From Litoditis marina (Eukaryota; Nematoda; Chromadorea; Rhabditida; Rhabditidae): DNA of 64,000 bases. The position numbers and the translations under genes are program-made. The stretch is from NCBI GenBank assembly GCA_964036275.1, contig OZ038439.1, positions 14,055,095 through 14,119,094 on the forward strand, given 5' to 3'. The notes under the pieces are model-generated. The model was not told the DNA's origin. It worked only from the letters and a program-made list of their open reading frames with translations, and searched no databases. Every line of letters starts with the position of its first letter. Positions within the stretch are counted from its first letter, which is position 1. This document shows positions 35,000-47,208 of the stretch, in pieces.

Positions 35000-37900
35000 T
35001 TAGAGCCGGGGCGCTTCCGAAAAACCAACTCGCCTCAATCCGGTCCTTCGCTTGTCCGGCTGGTTCTTGATTTCTATTCCTCCATAAATGCAACCGCCAA
35101 TGTCGATAGTCTTCAACGTCTTGATTTTGATTTCCACACGTTTTCCGGGTGGAGCCTAAAAAATATGATTGTGTACTTGTAAGAAAACTGATCAAGAAAC
35201 AAATTCAATTGAGTGATGCAACTCTAAACGAGGTTGAAGAAACCGTTCCGCTATTATTTGAGTTTCACGAAAAATTTAAAAAGCTCAATAAGTTTTTCAA
35301 TGAATTTCCATAGACCATGGAAAAACTTTCCGATTGAGAATTTGTGAAATTTGCATATCAACGAGCAATAAAAAAGAGGACATGAACATTTTCACTGTGA
35401 CGCAAATTGACCTGGTTCATTCACGTCTAGATTTATTTTCATTTTGTAGTCTCGAATTGTGTTGTAGTTTATGATGAAAGGTTTTGAAAATACTTTTGTA
35501 CTTTGGTAGGCTATTTTGAGCAAACCCCGTACGCAACCCCCTATCGGTGTCATTACGTAAGCCGCTTTTTTGAGAAAGCGAAGCACGATAGAGATATAAA
35601 AGTATATATTTTCGATAATGGTTTTTCATTTGCCAAAAGGTCAGACTGTTGACTCATGAGTCAAAATTAGAGCGGGACGGATTCTTTAAGACGAAGTGGA
35701 GTAGTTAAAACGCTGGACAAAAGAGTGTTGAGGTGCGAGGACCGAAAACATTGATAGTAAGAAATGCAAAGACAAATCTACAAGAAGACAAAACGAACAG
35801 AAATCAACAAACTACGATAGCTTTGAAATGCCATGTCGAACCTTGATCCAGTAATTGCAATTTACGAAATCAGGTTTCGCAACAGACTTTCCATTTCCGA
35901 CAGTGCTGCGTAGGGATTTGAAATGTCGCGTCGCGTGCAGGACAGCACCGCATCCGGGAGGCTGAAGTAAAATTATTCAATGTTAAGTTTTATAGAAAAT
36001 ACAGGGAAAGCCTGGTAAACTGTTACGTGTGCCTTCAAAGAAGACTAAACTATAGTGTTCTGCACTATTGAAGATCTCCTCTGATGTGTTTGAAGTCTGA
36101 GTGTTTCGACCATAAATTCAGTTGACCAACAATTCTTGTATGCTCACTATAGTCGCCATTTTTTCCATGCAGACAGGGTTTGATTGATTGAGCGATGTGG
36201 GGCGAACGGTTGTTGATTAGTTGTGAGCAATTAAGAGAGTGTGTAGATCAATGATACGCAGACAAATCGCCAAACCCCACCCCATACGAAATCGATGGTA
36301 CGGTGTCCACAACGGTTTGAGAAATCCCATACTAACAAATCGGTAGATCTCACCCGGGCGCCGCAAACTCTTCCCGCGAATCCCGCCGGGCAAATACATC
36401 GACGACAGTTTCTCGGATGGGGAAAACCACCATTCAGGCACTTCGCAGAGTTGAAACGAGTACACTTGGCTGCAATAAATGAGGTCTTGTAAAACGAATG
36501 GCATTAAAAAAAACAAAAATAATGTTTTTGAATCGTATATCTTCCTGGCTGCAAGTAGAGAAAAGTTTTCCCACTCCACACAAACTTGTTGTTGACAGAA
36601 GTTGTTTTTAGAGGTTTGTAAACCAGTTTTGAATAACATTTTTTTTTCAAAATTTCTTGGTTCAACTGACATCATAGTTCGGATTTGGCATCAATCTCGC
36701 TCACCTCTACACCGATAATGAGTGTTCATCATGAGAATATCATAGAAAGAGACAATATCGGATCCCATTGTGGACTGATAGGCGCCGATTCTGGCGATCA
36801 TCGTGGGCCGACCGTTGCCGGAGGCACTGGAACACAAAAATAATATGAACGTAGCAATAATCGAAGTTAAAATTCTACAGTAGTGTATTACATGATTGGA
36901 GTTGAGCGTACGAAAAACGTTGAGTTTTTATTCGTCCTGTAAAACATAAGTCCGAACTAGTGGTTGTATTGCATCCTTATAGCATTGGGTCGATTTCCCT
37001 AGCAAAAATCATAGTTAAGTGTAGAACAGCGTGACAATTACAATGGAAGAAAACAGAGCTCGAGTGCAGGATGATTCAGCTTCTATCTGTTAATGACAAG
37101 TTAACAAAATAAATGTCGAAATAACGTTCGGTAACAACAAATAACCTGAATCCATCGTAATGCATGATACCACCATAGTCGTAGGTTATTCCGTAGTTGT
37201 AGTTGGTCGCACTGCTTTCTTTGTCGAATTGATCGGCCCAGCCTCTCTAAAAAATGCACAATGAACTTTAATTACATGTGTTAACGATCATATGTGAATC
37301 AAGGATTATATGTTGTATTTCACGTTTGCGAGATTTTTTCAAAGATATTTCAAAAAAGATTTCAGCTTGGAGGTGGTTCAATGAAGGAAGTTCATAGAGA
37401 CCATTAGTCACCCGGTTGGAATTTTTTCTCATATTTGAAAACAAAGTGATCATCATCTATTGATTTCAGTGCTACAACAGAGTTTGTCTCTAGTCGGTGA
37501 GCTATTCATGAATTTCTCACGATGAAGGTTATGACATCTTCTCATGAGTAATTTTATATAAATTTTTCAGAAAGCTTTAGGAATTATAACCTCAGATTGT
37601 TGATCTTGAAAATGAGAGACGGAAACTCAGTTCACCTCGATATTAGCGTATTTGACAGTGATGAACTTGTTCCTATCATGTCTCGACTGCTCGTGGAAAA
37701 AGCCGAGTGCGTGCCCGATCTCGTGAGCGGCCGTGCCGACCTGAAACAAAACATGAAAAAATAATATGTAATTGAGACATTTATTTCCAATATCCGTTGT
37801 TCTTGGGTGCTAAACGCGGTATATGGAAGCTTGAAAACTTTCAGGCATCTTCCTGGCATTAATTTTCGTTGTAGTTTTGAGGATTGTTCACCATTTATCT

Positions 37901-40900
37901 GTAACTGTTCACTTTCGAAGTGCATTCATAATTCATACACATTTCACGTTAATACGATGAATTTCAAGAAAAATCTAGTTGTATCCACTTTTTATTCGAA
38001 CCAACTCACACTTTGGCATCCGGCTCCCAGTGAGAGTGACTGCACGCCTCCTATTTTTCCCACGTACGAATAACAACCATCTCCTTTAAACACAAGAATG
38101 CGGTTGACGGCTGAAATAATGTGATAGGTTTAATCAATTCCAAAAACGAAAACACTGTTCGAAAGTGTTTCAAGGTTTAGTGTATACCTCATATCTCACA
38201 CCCATTATTACACTTGTAGTACCACGAAAAAAAAACATGTAAAAATGGTAGGAGCGGCAATATTTCACCTACAAACAACGGTTAGGAGAAATCGATTGTA
38301 TAACAAAGATAGAGCAGAGTTCAACAATATTAACACCAAACATTATATGAAAAAAAGATGGCGGACAAATTTTTGATCGTACCTTTATTGTTTTCCACAA
38401 AGTTGATACATGTGTTCGACTGCCAAACCTTCAGTGCTCCTTTGAATGCAGCTCTGATCGCCGGAGCTGAAAAACACAGTTTACAACCGAAAAAGAAAGT
38501 GCTCAGAATAATACCCAACCAACACTCATTTCAAAAGCTGAATTTTTTTTAAAAGTGCAATGAAACCCTGTAGCCCCATTAAACTACACTTCAAACTGGG
38601 GTCGAAACAAATGAAAACCAACTAGACACATCGCCTCGTTCGCTCGATTTCGCATTCCGTATTTTTTGCATGCTTCCTTGGCTCATTCGCCATCTTTATA
38701 AAAATCATACATTCCTTTTTATCATTTCGCTCAACGTCTTGTCTATCTCTTTTACATTTTCTGTTGAGTATTTCAAATTTGTATTGGAGCTATTACTTGC
38801 AGTTTTGTGGAACTCGTAGTAAACCGTCTTCCGAGGCCACAAGGTGCTGGGATACTGCCTGAAAATACAAATTTTGATCTCAATTCATCACAAATGCCAG
38901 CAATGTTTCATGGCATATCCCTCGGAATTTATTGGCGAAGGCCAACAAAACGTAAATTAAAGAGTTCGCAATACTTGAAATTCAACACATAAAAACGAAA
39001 CATAGTTTTTTGTTTGATTGAAAAAAGGCTCAGAGAGAACGATCAAAAACTATTGTTTTGTACCACTACACATGGTTTGTCCTGAACTATGAATATACCC
39101 ACCTGGTTCGGTAGGCCTGCCGACGTGATCTAGTGTTCGTGTCCAATTCGCTGTCAGCCAGTTTTTGGTCGATCTGTTCTCTATAAACGAGAAATTTCAC
39201 AAAGACGGAACTATCATTTTTATGTAGAAATATATAACTTTTTTGTGTTCCATGTTCAGTTTTTTTCTCAAATTTTTGAAAGACGGATTCAAAAACCGGT
39301 CGAAACTGTGTTTCGTTTTTATTGAGTTTGATCCCAACTTACGTATATCGTGAATTAGGAGTTGTGATGAATTTAGAGGAATAGACTACGAAACTAGAAC
39401 GTATCGTGCGCATCGCGGAGCGCTGCGCAGATTAGTTTTGTTCAAAGGTCTGCAGACATTCCAAAACAGTTTATTGAATTTTTCTTCGAAGCACGTCGAT
39501 CATTTTATTAGATATTTGCATGAATCATTGTAAGGGCGACACGTCTACAAGACATTAAGTTCACGTTCCGAGTAAAAAATTTTGAGAGGACTTAGAGGGC
39601 CCAACGTCTCGCAAAAATGGCTTCCGTGCGGGACGGCGGCGGCGGCGGCGACAAAAGTGTCCGCCTCCTCAAATCTCGGCATAGTTTCGCTCAAAATTAA
39701 CTTATTTCCAAACTTCTTACATTGTTAAAAATCTATAAAAAAGTTAGGGTAAACGTATTTTTCAGGTAGGTCTGAAATTTGAATATTACGTGTGAGAGGG
39801 CCGAAAATGGTCTCGCAAAAAATCATGGATAGACCGGTTTCGTTTAAATAAGAATAAAAGAAGAGTTTAACGTGTAGTAAGAAGACGTTTGCCAATGAAG
39901 AACTCATGACAGGCGGGTACAACTTGGTTTTCACTCCTATTCACATGTCTGAATGGGGGATTGGATGAAAGTTCTATTCACGCACGGCAAACGAAGGTTC
40001 GATTCGTGCCTGGTGCATAAAAGTTGCTCTCACTTGAACGGGGTTAGAACTACGTCAATCATTCTGAACTACGGCGCCGATAGAATCTCCAATAGAACCT
40101 CATAACATTGTTCAGCTTATTGTTCAAAAATATAATTTTTATCAAAAATGACAGTTACTTCGTAACTATAGAAAAAAAGTTCAATTAGTACAAAAAAGGG
40201 TGTGAAGAAAGTAAAGATTAGTTTTGAATGAAACGTGTACAAGATCCAATAAAATTATTTTGAGGAAAAGGCTAATCTCGCTTTTCTTGAAAAAAAAAAC
40301 AGACTGTAAGCTAGACCATTGTGAGTCATTGTGAGTATTCTTTTCGGTAACAAAAAAACTCGGTATCCATTTTTTTCTGCAATTTTAAACCGAGCGAGAT
40401 TAGCCTTTTTCTCAAAATAACTTTATTGGACTTCTTTCATATTTCTTGTACAAGTTTCATCCAAAACTTATCTTTACTTTCTTTACACCCGTTTTTTATA
40501 CTAACACTTCTTCACTTCTCTTGTATCCAGCACTTACTCCGTGAGAAGAATATCTCCCTGATAGGTGAGGTCCTGCAGATCGCGGCGTCGATTCACTTCG
40601 AAAAGGGTATCTCCCTCCTCCTGAACCTGATAGACATGATTGACAAACGGGCCCTGAAAATGACAATTGATTGTGGAAGAAGCACAGAAGGTTGTATTCA
40701 CGACTATCCCGGCTTTTCCGTCCAGACCTGCGTCTTTCTAAGCGTATAGTTCGCACATTTCCCAACTGGACTTGGGCAGCTTGCCAATGAAATTTCAAGG
40801 CCGTTTTCGAACATGTTGAAATACTTCGAAACAATAGAAATTTATGTGTTGGGTTCTTCCTCTTAGTTATGATTCGTATTTAGGGAAACTTTCTGTAAAA

Positions 40901-41637
40901 TATATGTTCCCTTTAAATAACAGTCACATCCACCGGGAAACGGGTTTGAGATAAATTATTGAAACTCAGAGAACATATGAAGAGTTGAGTGCGCAATTTT
41001 TAAAAAAAATATTGTCATTGGTACCTAATTCTAACGTGAAATTCACCTGTTTTCTCACACATGTTCAAGACAACATCATGCAACCGATCATTCTATCTCT
41101 GAGCACTTTGAATCGTGAATCAGTTCAAACGGAAACATGACAGAAAAGTAAATCTACCATTCTATTCTGCGAGTTCTCGCTTATCTTCGGTTCATCTTTG
41201 ATTTTCTCCATGTTCACCGCTCGGAGCTGTCTCAATTTCACTTGGACTGCCGTTATGTTTCTGTGCTCAACCGTCTGAAAAAAACTAATTATTGATGAAA
41301 AATATAAATATGAATAGCAGTTTTTGTGTGAAGCAAGTTTGGGAAAATATCATGGAATTCTTTTTGGAGAGATAATCAGCTGTTGTAGCGATGTTTATCA
41401 CAAACTGGTGTTTTCGAAATTTCACTACTTTCAACTATCGTTGTTCAAACAATTTTCTTTACAGATTAGATACTCTCATGCGTATTGATTTCTGGTCAAG
41501 TAATCTCGTTCGGATAGCTTAACATTTTTGTGACCTACCTCAATAAGGTTTATAACATCTTCACGCGTTTCTATACCGGTTATGGGTTCAGACATCACAT
41601 GTGAAACTACTAGAAAAAGCGTCAAGGGAAGCAACAT
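35000..41637 (-). CDS. Astacin metalloprotease, nas family (signal-pro-astacin-EGF-CUB)
   Basis: Secreted zinc endopeptidase of the astacin (M12A) family. Thirteen exons on the minus strand: 41637-41539, 41274-41158, 40653-40538, 39180-39103, 38858-38797, 38466-38383, 38110-38010, 37740-37636, 37246-37146, 36826-36705, 36469-36354, 35961-35842, 35155-35000; 1377 nt, 458 aa, every phase consistent. Residues 1-16 are a signal peptide ([16 protein letters not shown]). The prodomain has YQGDILLT (103-110), with Asp106 the likely aspartate switch, and a furin-type RSRR (128-131). Catalytic domain from about 132: FKGDGCYS, the zinc site [12 protein letters not shown] (His225, Glu226, His229, His235) and Met-turn GGIMHYD (Met282, Tyr284). 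An EGF-like domain follows (Cys331-Cys364 region, [20 protein letters not shown]), then a CUB-like region (C371, CNYW 402-405, [16 protein letters not shown]). The CUB ends early, RRTGL then 11 residues to the stop, without the usual final cysteines; a further exon after a GTTGGT donor near 35025 cannot be excluded. ATG directly follows TTTTCAG. Confidence 0.93.
36147..36331 (+). repeat. Dispersed repeat family R2, copy 3
   Basis: CTATAGTCGCCAT head, GATTGAGCGATG, GATCAATGATACGCAGAC, CCACAACGGTTTGAGAAATCCC tail. It lies in the intron between the EGF exon and the first CUB exon of the protease gene, opposite in strand to it. Confidence 0.75.
40185..40504. mobile_element. Fold-back MITE in intron 3 of the astacin gene
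   Basis: About 320 bp with two long inverted arms (roughly 100 nt each). The ends are TTAGTACAAAAAAGGGTGTG and CACCCGTTTTTTATACTAA; inner arm ends are GGCTAATCTCGC and GCGAGATTAGCC. Its right end is only about 33 bp from the exon 3 donor (40538). Noncoding. Confidence 0.8.
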
Positions 41638-41657
41638 CTGAAAATGATCAAATAAGA
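41638..41657 (-). promoter_or_regulatory. Acceptor-like site before protease start codon
   Basis: Minus strand reads CATTTTCAG immediately before ATG at 41637. With no upstream exon visible this fits a spliced-leader trans-splice acceptor. Confidence 0.55.
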
Positions 41658-41659
41658 GA

Positions 41660-41758
41660 GATGATTATGTGGTCCAATCCCAACGCTTCAGTCCTACAAA
41701 CTGCAATACATTTACAGTTTGAAATACTGATGCGCTGGGATTGGTCCGCATAATCGTC
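41660..41758 (+). ncRNA. 99 nt near-perfect hairpin, possible microRNA precursor or mini-MITE
   Basis: Two 44 nt arms separated by an 11 nt loop (41704-41714). About 36 of 44 positions are complementary as DNA; two of the differences become G-U pairs if the plus strand is transcribed, so the plus-strand RNA folds better. Arms include TGGTCCAATCCCA and TGGGATTGGTCC. Pairing continues weakly for several bases outside. Located 23 bp upstream of the protease start codon, on the other strand. Confidence 0.5.
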
Positions 41759-42339
41759 CTGCTTTATGATTTTGAGATGTTCTAGCCAATGTACCCAGGG
41801 TGTTGTGAAAACCGAAGGTTTGGCTTACGCAAAAAACTTGCTCAGATCAGGCCACAACGAAATAAACAACATGTTTTCTTGTAACGACTGAACAAAAACA
41901 TAGAAAACGTCACGTGTAGGAAGAAATAAACTTTGAAAAATAGGTTAACTAAAATGTCGTCCATTAAAATAGAATTCTCATATAATCAAATAGAGAAAGT
42001 GGATAAGTGAATCCTGTCTATTAAAGTTAGTTATGAATTAAGCTAAAGGTACACTGTTTTGGCTTCTGCATCTCCTTTTTGCGCCTAAGTAGTTTTTCGC
42101 GATACAAAGTCTATTGTAAGTGCAAGTGGTCCACCCACAAACAGGCTAGATAGTATCTCAACTCCGGTTCTTTCAGACATCCTAATTGTTTTCAACACTA
42201 TTAGATAAACAGATCACGAACATATAGAGTTCGCTCTCTTCGAAGCAGGCTCATGTGTTTGTAGTTTGATCCCCATGCTTTTCGATGTGAATTGGTGACT
42301 CACGGCATATTTGAAGATTGAACTATCGCCAATATGGTG

Positions 42340-42570
42340 TTACTAGGACTTACCGAGAAGGTTTTGGTTATTCCTACTGAAACTTGGCAGCGTGCCAACG
42401 AATTCTTTTTCACCACTCTGGAGTTCCTCAAAAAACTACAAATCTCTGTAAGCGGTTGTTCCGCATGATGAGAACACGTAAATAAGAAGTTTCTACAGAA
42501 TACTCACTTTTGCTCTAAGAATTAGGCGTTTGCTCTAAGAATTAGGCAAAATCTTGGCACGATTTCAACT
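42340..42570. repeat. Dispersed repeat R3, copy 1
   Basis: Shares GGCAGCGTGCCAA, a TTCTAAG/TCTAAGAA block and a terminal CTTGGCAC with about 55228-55430 in similar spacing. Purpose unknown; probably a decayed transposon. Confidence 0.5.
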
Positions 42571-42929
42571 ATACATCATTCAATTACTTCAGTAATTCCA
42601 GAATATAGTTTGATCATTTGGCTGAGTGGATGGTGCGTGGTAATTACAGATTACGGAATACTATACAAATTGATTATAGGGAAAGGATACAGAAACTGCT
42701 AGTTTCCACTTCGTGTTTGTAGTTTGATTCCGGCGTGTTCTCAGAAATAACCAACATAGTAAGTAGAAGCCTTGACCTGGAAGAGCATGTTACTGTAGAG
42801 GGTGTTAGGTGGGTGGAACAGGCTATATTCACTTTTACGATGTTCAGAACCAGTTTCCACTAAACGTGAGTGAGAATGACAAGAAGCTCCTCATTGTGAG
42901 TTGTTTCCGTGAATACGGTCACTAAGGTT

Positions 42930-43063
42930 TTCTGTACTGTCAGTCATGCAGAGTCACGTGCAACACGTGAAACACAGCAGAACTCAGAAACGTGCACTGA
43001 CAGGCACGATGCCTTATTAGAATGCCATCTTTACGTGGCTATTCAATTTACTTCTAGTATAAG
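42930..43063. mobile_element. MITE family M3, copy 2
   Basis: Blocks GAGTCACGTGCAACACGTG, AACACAGCAGAACTCAG, AACGTGCACTGACAGGCACG and CTATTCAATTTACTTCTAGT match the copies at 51681 and 62049. Confidence 0.75.
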
Positions 43064-43543
43064 TTTTGCAAATTCGGTGTACGAGAAGGAAGTGCTTTGA
43101 GATCATTACACTTCCGATCTTTTGAGGCCGCAATTAGGTTGATTATATGTGTAACCTGCTAATTGCACGAATCTCAAGACTGAAAAGGGTTGATATAGAT
43201 CCGTTTTCTGCATCAGAACGGTTGTTGTAAACTGTTGTTGTTCTATCGAAATGTTGAACAGATCAAAATTTTAGTTCACGTCTAACTTCTGTAGAAAATT
43301 GAAGATAGTTTCCATACATGATACTGCTCTCTCAAAAAGTACTTTTTTGAACTCAAAAAAGTATTTTTTGGTTCGGAATGAAAGTAACATCATTCGGAGA
43401 GAAATTTTTATATGTTCTAAGAGAAGGAGAATCGGAGTATCTTAGTTTTTTTCCAAGGATTGGTTTTAAGAGAAGCCGACCTGCAATGTAGTTTTATTTC
43501 CGTTTTGCAATTTTTGTAGTTTTATTTCAATGTACTGTGGCTA

Positions 43544-44137
43544 GGGTTGTTAGAATTGGAATTGGAATTGGAATTGGAATTGATAGAATTGAGATAATCT
43601 TCCAAAAGAATTGCAATTCCAATTCTTTTTGTCTGTCGAAAAGAATTGGAATTGCAATTCCAATTCTTTCGTATATCATTACAACTGGAATTGGAATTGG
43701 AATTGACTTGATTTTCTCTCGGAATTGATTCAGAATTGATTTACAATTCCATGCTGATTTTCCTTGTTCATCACTAAATTACCATTGTTCCTTATGTCTC
43801 TTGGGCAATGGAACCAAAGTGAACATTGTTTCTTTTCGTTTTTTGAAAAAAAAACTGACATGAAGTTGGAAGCACAGCCAATTCTAATCAATTCTAATCA
43901 ATTCCAATCAATTCCAATCAATTCCAATAGAATTGGAATTGAAAATCTGAGATTTCGAGGAATTGATCGGAATTGGAATTGGAATTGAGCAGTTTTTGAA
44001 AATCTAAAAGAATTGGAATTGGAATTGAGTGGTTTTGAGAATTGCAAAAGAATTGGAATTGGAATTGAGTTGTTTTTGAGAAATGAAAAAGAATTGGAAT
44101 TGGAATTGACTTGATTTTTGGAATTGATTAACAACCC
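43544..44137. mobile_element. GGAATT-repeat-filled inverted element with GGGTTGTTA ends, TA duplication
   Basis: 594 bp, ends GGGTTGTTAGAATTGG and GATTAACAACCC, flanked by TA (43542-43543, 44138-44139). Much of the interior is (GGAATT)n or (AATTCC)n in arms of both orientations, so it could fold extensively. No coding; open frames here only reflect the 6 bp period. Confidence 0.8.
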
Positions 44138-44711
44138 TAACTGTGGCACCACCACTCAAAATGACGTGTGTAACATCATATAGATCAAAAAAACCTATCA
44201 TCACAAAGTCATTCCGGAAGAGGAAGAATATCCCACTTTCGGTTGACACAAAAAAATCAACCTACTATTTATTCGTTTCAATCCCTATAATCAGAATTGA
44301 TGCAGACGATTTTTTTAGGAGTCTGAATTATTATTTTGTTTCCCAATTGGTGTGAGAGATCAGAACCACTTCATCGTCAGAGACAGAAACTCATTGACAT
44401 TTTACATTGGCCTATCAAATAGAGTGGCCAGTGAAGCAAGCAAAATCATGCGCTTAATTCGTTTTTTTTCAGTTGTTGAACTTTTGTCCCTAGTCCCGTG
44501 ATAGGTTGTCAATTACAGTATGAAACTGCGTTTTGTATACCTCACGAGCGCTTTTACTGAGCTGGCTACTCTTGATGATTATATTCTATAGGTTACATAT
44601 AACGCATTCCGAGAACCGCATTCTATTTTTCATCTCTACTTTTTCATAATTTTGTTGTTATGATTTTGTATGTTTTTAGTGGTATCAGTTTTCCAACGCG
44701 GACAACTCACG

Positions 44712-47208
44712 ATGATAAACTGTCCCGAACTCGATACAGAGCAAGATTTATACATGAATCTGATGAAGTTCGGCTCGATAGTCTCGTTCCCCATCAACAT
44801 CTTCACAGTGTACTGTATCATTTATCGATCGACGTATCAGATGAAAAACTACCGTTGGCATCTTCTTACCTACCAGCTCTGCTCGCTTGTTCTTGACTTT
44901 TATGTGAGACACTTTTTGTTGTAATTGTAATCAAGGGTTATTTAGACAAGTTTCCCCTAACGCGCTGGCTATACTGTGGTGCCTAGAACGGCCACAGCAA
45001 CGTGATCTGGGTTTAACCTTCATCCATTTATGGGTTTCTTGCAAAAAAAAAAACGATATGTTGCAATGTTAGTTGTCAATGAAGCATCTCATGAGAAATA
45101 ACGAATACAAGGAGTCGCTACAACGCCAGGTGTTTCCATCACCTCCAAAACAACTTTTTTTTTTCAGATTTCCGTCGCAACCCGTCCTGTTTTTATCTCT
45201 CCGTTTATGATATTCATCTATTATGGCGATTTCAATCACTTCGATATTGTGAGCCCACATGTACAAACTGTTTTGGTGATATTTTTTCTCCTAATTGTTC
45301 TGACCAGTATTTTACATCTCTTCATATACCGCCTTAGGGCATCGTTGCTGTGCTGCCCAATCACTGGTTCAGGGTCGAATCGGGGCCGTTGTATCTTGTT
45401 CTTCTGTTTTGCTACTCAGCGAGCAACATTCCAGTGATCACTCTGTTTTTGAGTGAACACAATAATGAGCACTACATGAAGGAGCTAACCAGAGTAGGTT
45501 GTTTATTTGAAATTCGAATTATTGTTTCAAATGCACTAGCTACAAACTACAAAGTTATAGTTCCGTTATGTTTACATATACTCACAGTTGGGAGTTTCGT
45601 TGCAGATCGGAGATGTGAAAAACGTGATTTTTTTTTGATACAACGTTTTATGTGTATTCGGCTAAATCATCAAGTACAACCTATTACCTGAATTCTTTCT
45701 TTCAGAATTTTTCGTGCGTCACCGAAAGTTTGATGGCGGAGAAGTACATTGCTGTGTACGACCTGGCTAAGCTCAAGAACACGTTTATGCTACCCTGTTT
45801 CATTACTGTATTCGCGCTATTGTTTCTTTATGTAGGACTCGCGCTGGCTGCGTTGTTTTTGATAAGAAGGTATGTTTTCTTAGACACAGATGAAAATTTG
45901 GTCTGGACTGAGCTCTCAGTGAAGCTGTGAACCTGTTGAAGTTCTTGCTATAATACGTATGACTTGAGGCTTCCGCTAGGATATACCGATTGAAAATTAA
46001 CGTTTCCTGTTTATTGGAGAACTGAAAATAAAGTTGACAGTGATACACCATCCGAAATAAACCGCGAAGTTGATGAATCAGTTCCACGATTGTACAGGTT
46101 TTTCTTATTTTAGTTTAGTTATTTAGTTAAGCCCAGGGGGCATAGCAATCCCTCAAAAACCTCATGAGATACCTCATAAGCTTTAAGCATTACCTTCTCA
46201 TGAGATTTACTCGATTTCTATTTCAACATTGAGAGTTCACGTAGAGCGCAAGAGGTATCTCATGAGAAACTCATATGAACTTTCCATAAGATTGGAGGGA
46301 TTGCTCCGCCGCCAGAGTTTGCGGAATAGCGGAACTCTGATAAAACCGACATTCATTCATGTCAAATCTGGTTTTCAGTCGCTCGCAGCATATCTCGCTT
46401 CGCACTGCTCAACTACAGAAGAAACTCGTGTTTCGATTGTGCTCTCAAGTTTTTGTTCCAATCGTTCTGCTCATTTGTCCTGGCTTGGGTGTTGTTTTCA
46501 CAGTTTACAAACAATATTTCGGTCTTCAGGGTGAGCAGTTTTTCTTCAAATCAAAAACGCAATATAAATCGTACGGTTAATGTCAATTTTGTGCCTACTT
46601 TCGAATGCTAAAATTTCTCTTCACACTTTGACAAAAAAAAGTTTTCCGTCGCGTTGTTCATTCACAGTAAACAAAATCCGGCGCGCCATTATTTCATCCA
46701 GTTATCTCATGAGATATTCTCACAGGGTTTCACGGGGTACATGTAAAAAAGTGTGTCAATAACCCCACAGAGCACAGAGTTATCATTGAGACCGACACAA
46801 ACTAGGCCACAAGTTTCCGAACGTGGTTCACGTTAGATAACACGAGAAGACCACTCATGAATCTCATAAACTTCAGATAAGATTCAGTGAAGTATATCTT
46901 TTATAACTATATCTCCAACAACATCTTATAGAGTATCATAAAAAACAGTATCATAGACATGAGAACATGGAAAATATATGTTTCATTTTTCAGCTCTGGT
47001 GAATCTTGCGTTTCTCTCTCAATCTGCTCACATTGCTATCAGCGCTACTCTATTGTTGGCAATAAACCCACATTATCGAGATTATATTCTCAAAATAGGC
47101 AGCTGGATATGTCCTGAACGACTGTGTAAACTGTGGAATAAGAAGCATAAATCAGTCACCACTCTCTCAAATTCGGACCGAGGAAGAATATTCACCGCAA
47201 GGACCTAG
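44712..47208 (+). pseudogene. Sri/Srh-type chemoreceptor pseudogene (5 nt tandem duplication)
   Basis: Five exons with intact splice sites: 44712-44903, 45168-45493, 45706-45869, 46379-46530, 46994-47208. Sizes equal those of the intact paralogues except exon 2, which is 326 nt instead of 321. The extra five bases are a tandem copy of TGCTG (45346-45350 and 45351-45355) inside the sequence for LRASL-LPNHWF. The frame shifts there and meets a stop at 45435-45437; downstream sequence still reads well in the shifted frame (PNHWFRVES, ITLFLSEHNN, NFSCVTESLMAEKY, TAQLQKK, QSAHIAISATLLL). No other lesion is visible, so the break is recent; it could also be a strain polymorphism or a sequencing error. 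If undisrupted it would be 347 aa. Confidence 0.85.
46136..46313. mobile_element. CTCATGAG-rich MITE, family M2, copy 4
   Basis: Starts GGGGGCATAGCAATCCC and ends GGGATTGCTCCGCCGCC; interior CTCATGAG-type palindromes. In intron 3 of the sri-type pseudogene. Confidence 0.72.

Larger units (their letters stand above)
41760..44711. other. Intergenic between protease and sri-type pseudogene
   Basis: The protease (-) and receptor (+) are divergent here, so both promoters should lie in this interval. It contains a repeat pair partner at about 42340-42570, a 20 bp tandem duplication (GTTTGCTCTAAGAATTAGGC twice, about 42512-42547), an M3 MITE at 42930-43063 and the GGAATT element at 43544-44137. No supported exon. 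Confidence 0.5.

Noticed and set aside
36217..36675. 152-codon minus-strand open frame
   Set aside because: It runs through the EGF exon of the protease in the wrong frame; the correct frame gives the EGF cysteine pattern.
39985..40022. AGGTTCGATTCG block as tRNA
   Set aside because: A lone B-box-like word without A-box or stems, inside an intron of the protease gene.
43537..44249. Several open frames through the GGAATT region
   Set aside because: They reflect a 6 bp period that rarely makes stops; composition is repetitive and no domain is present.
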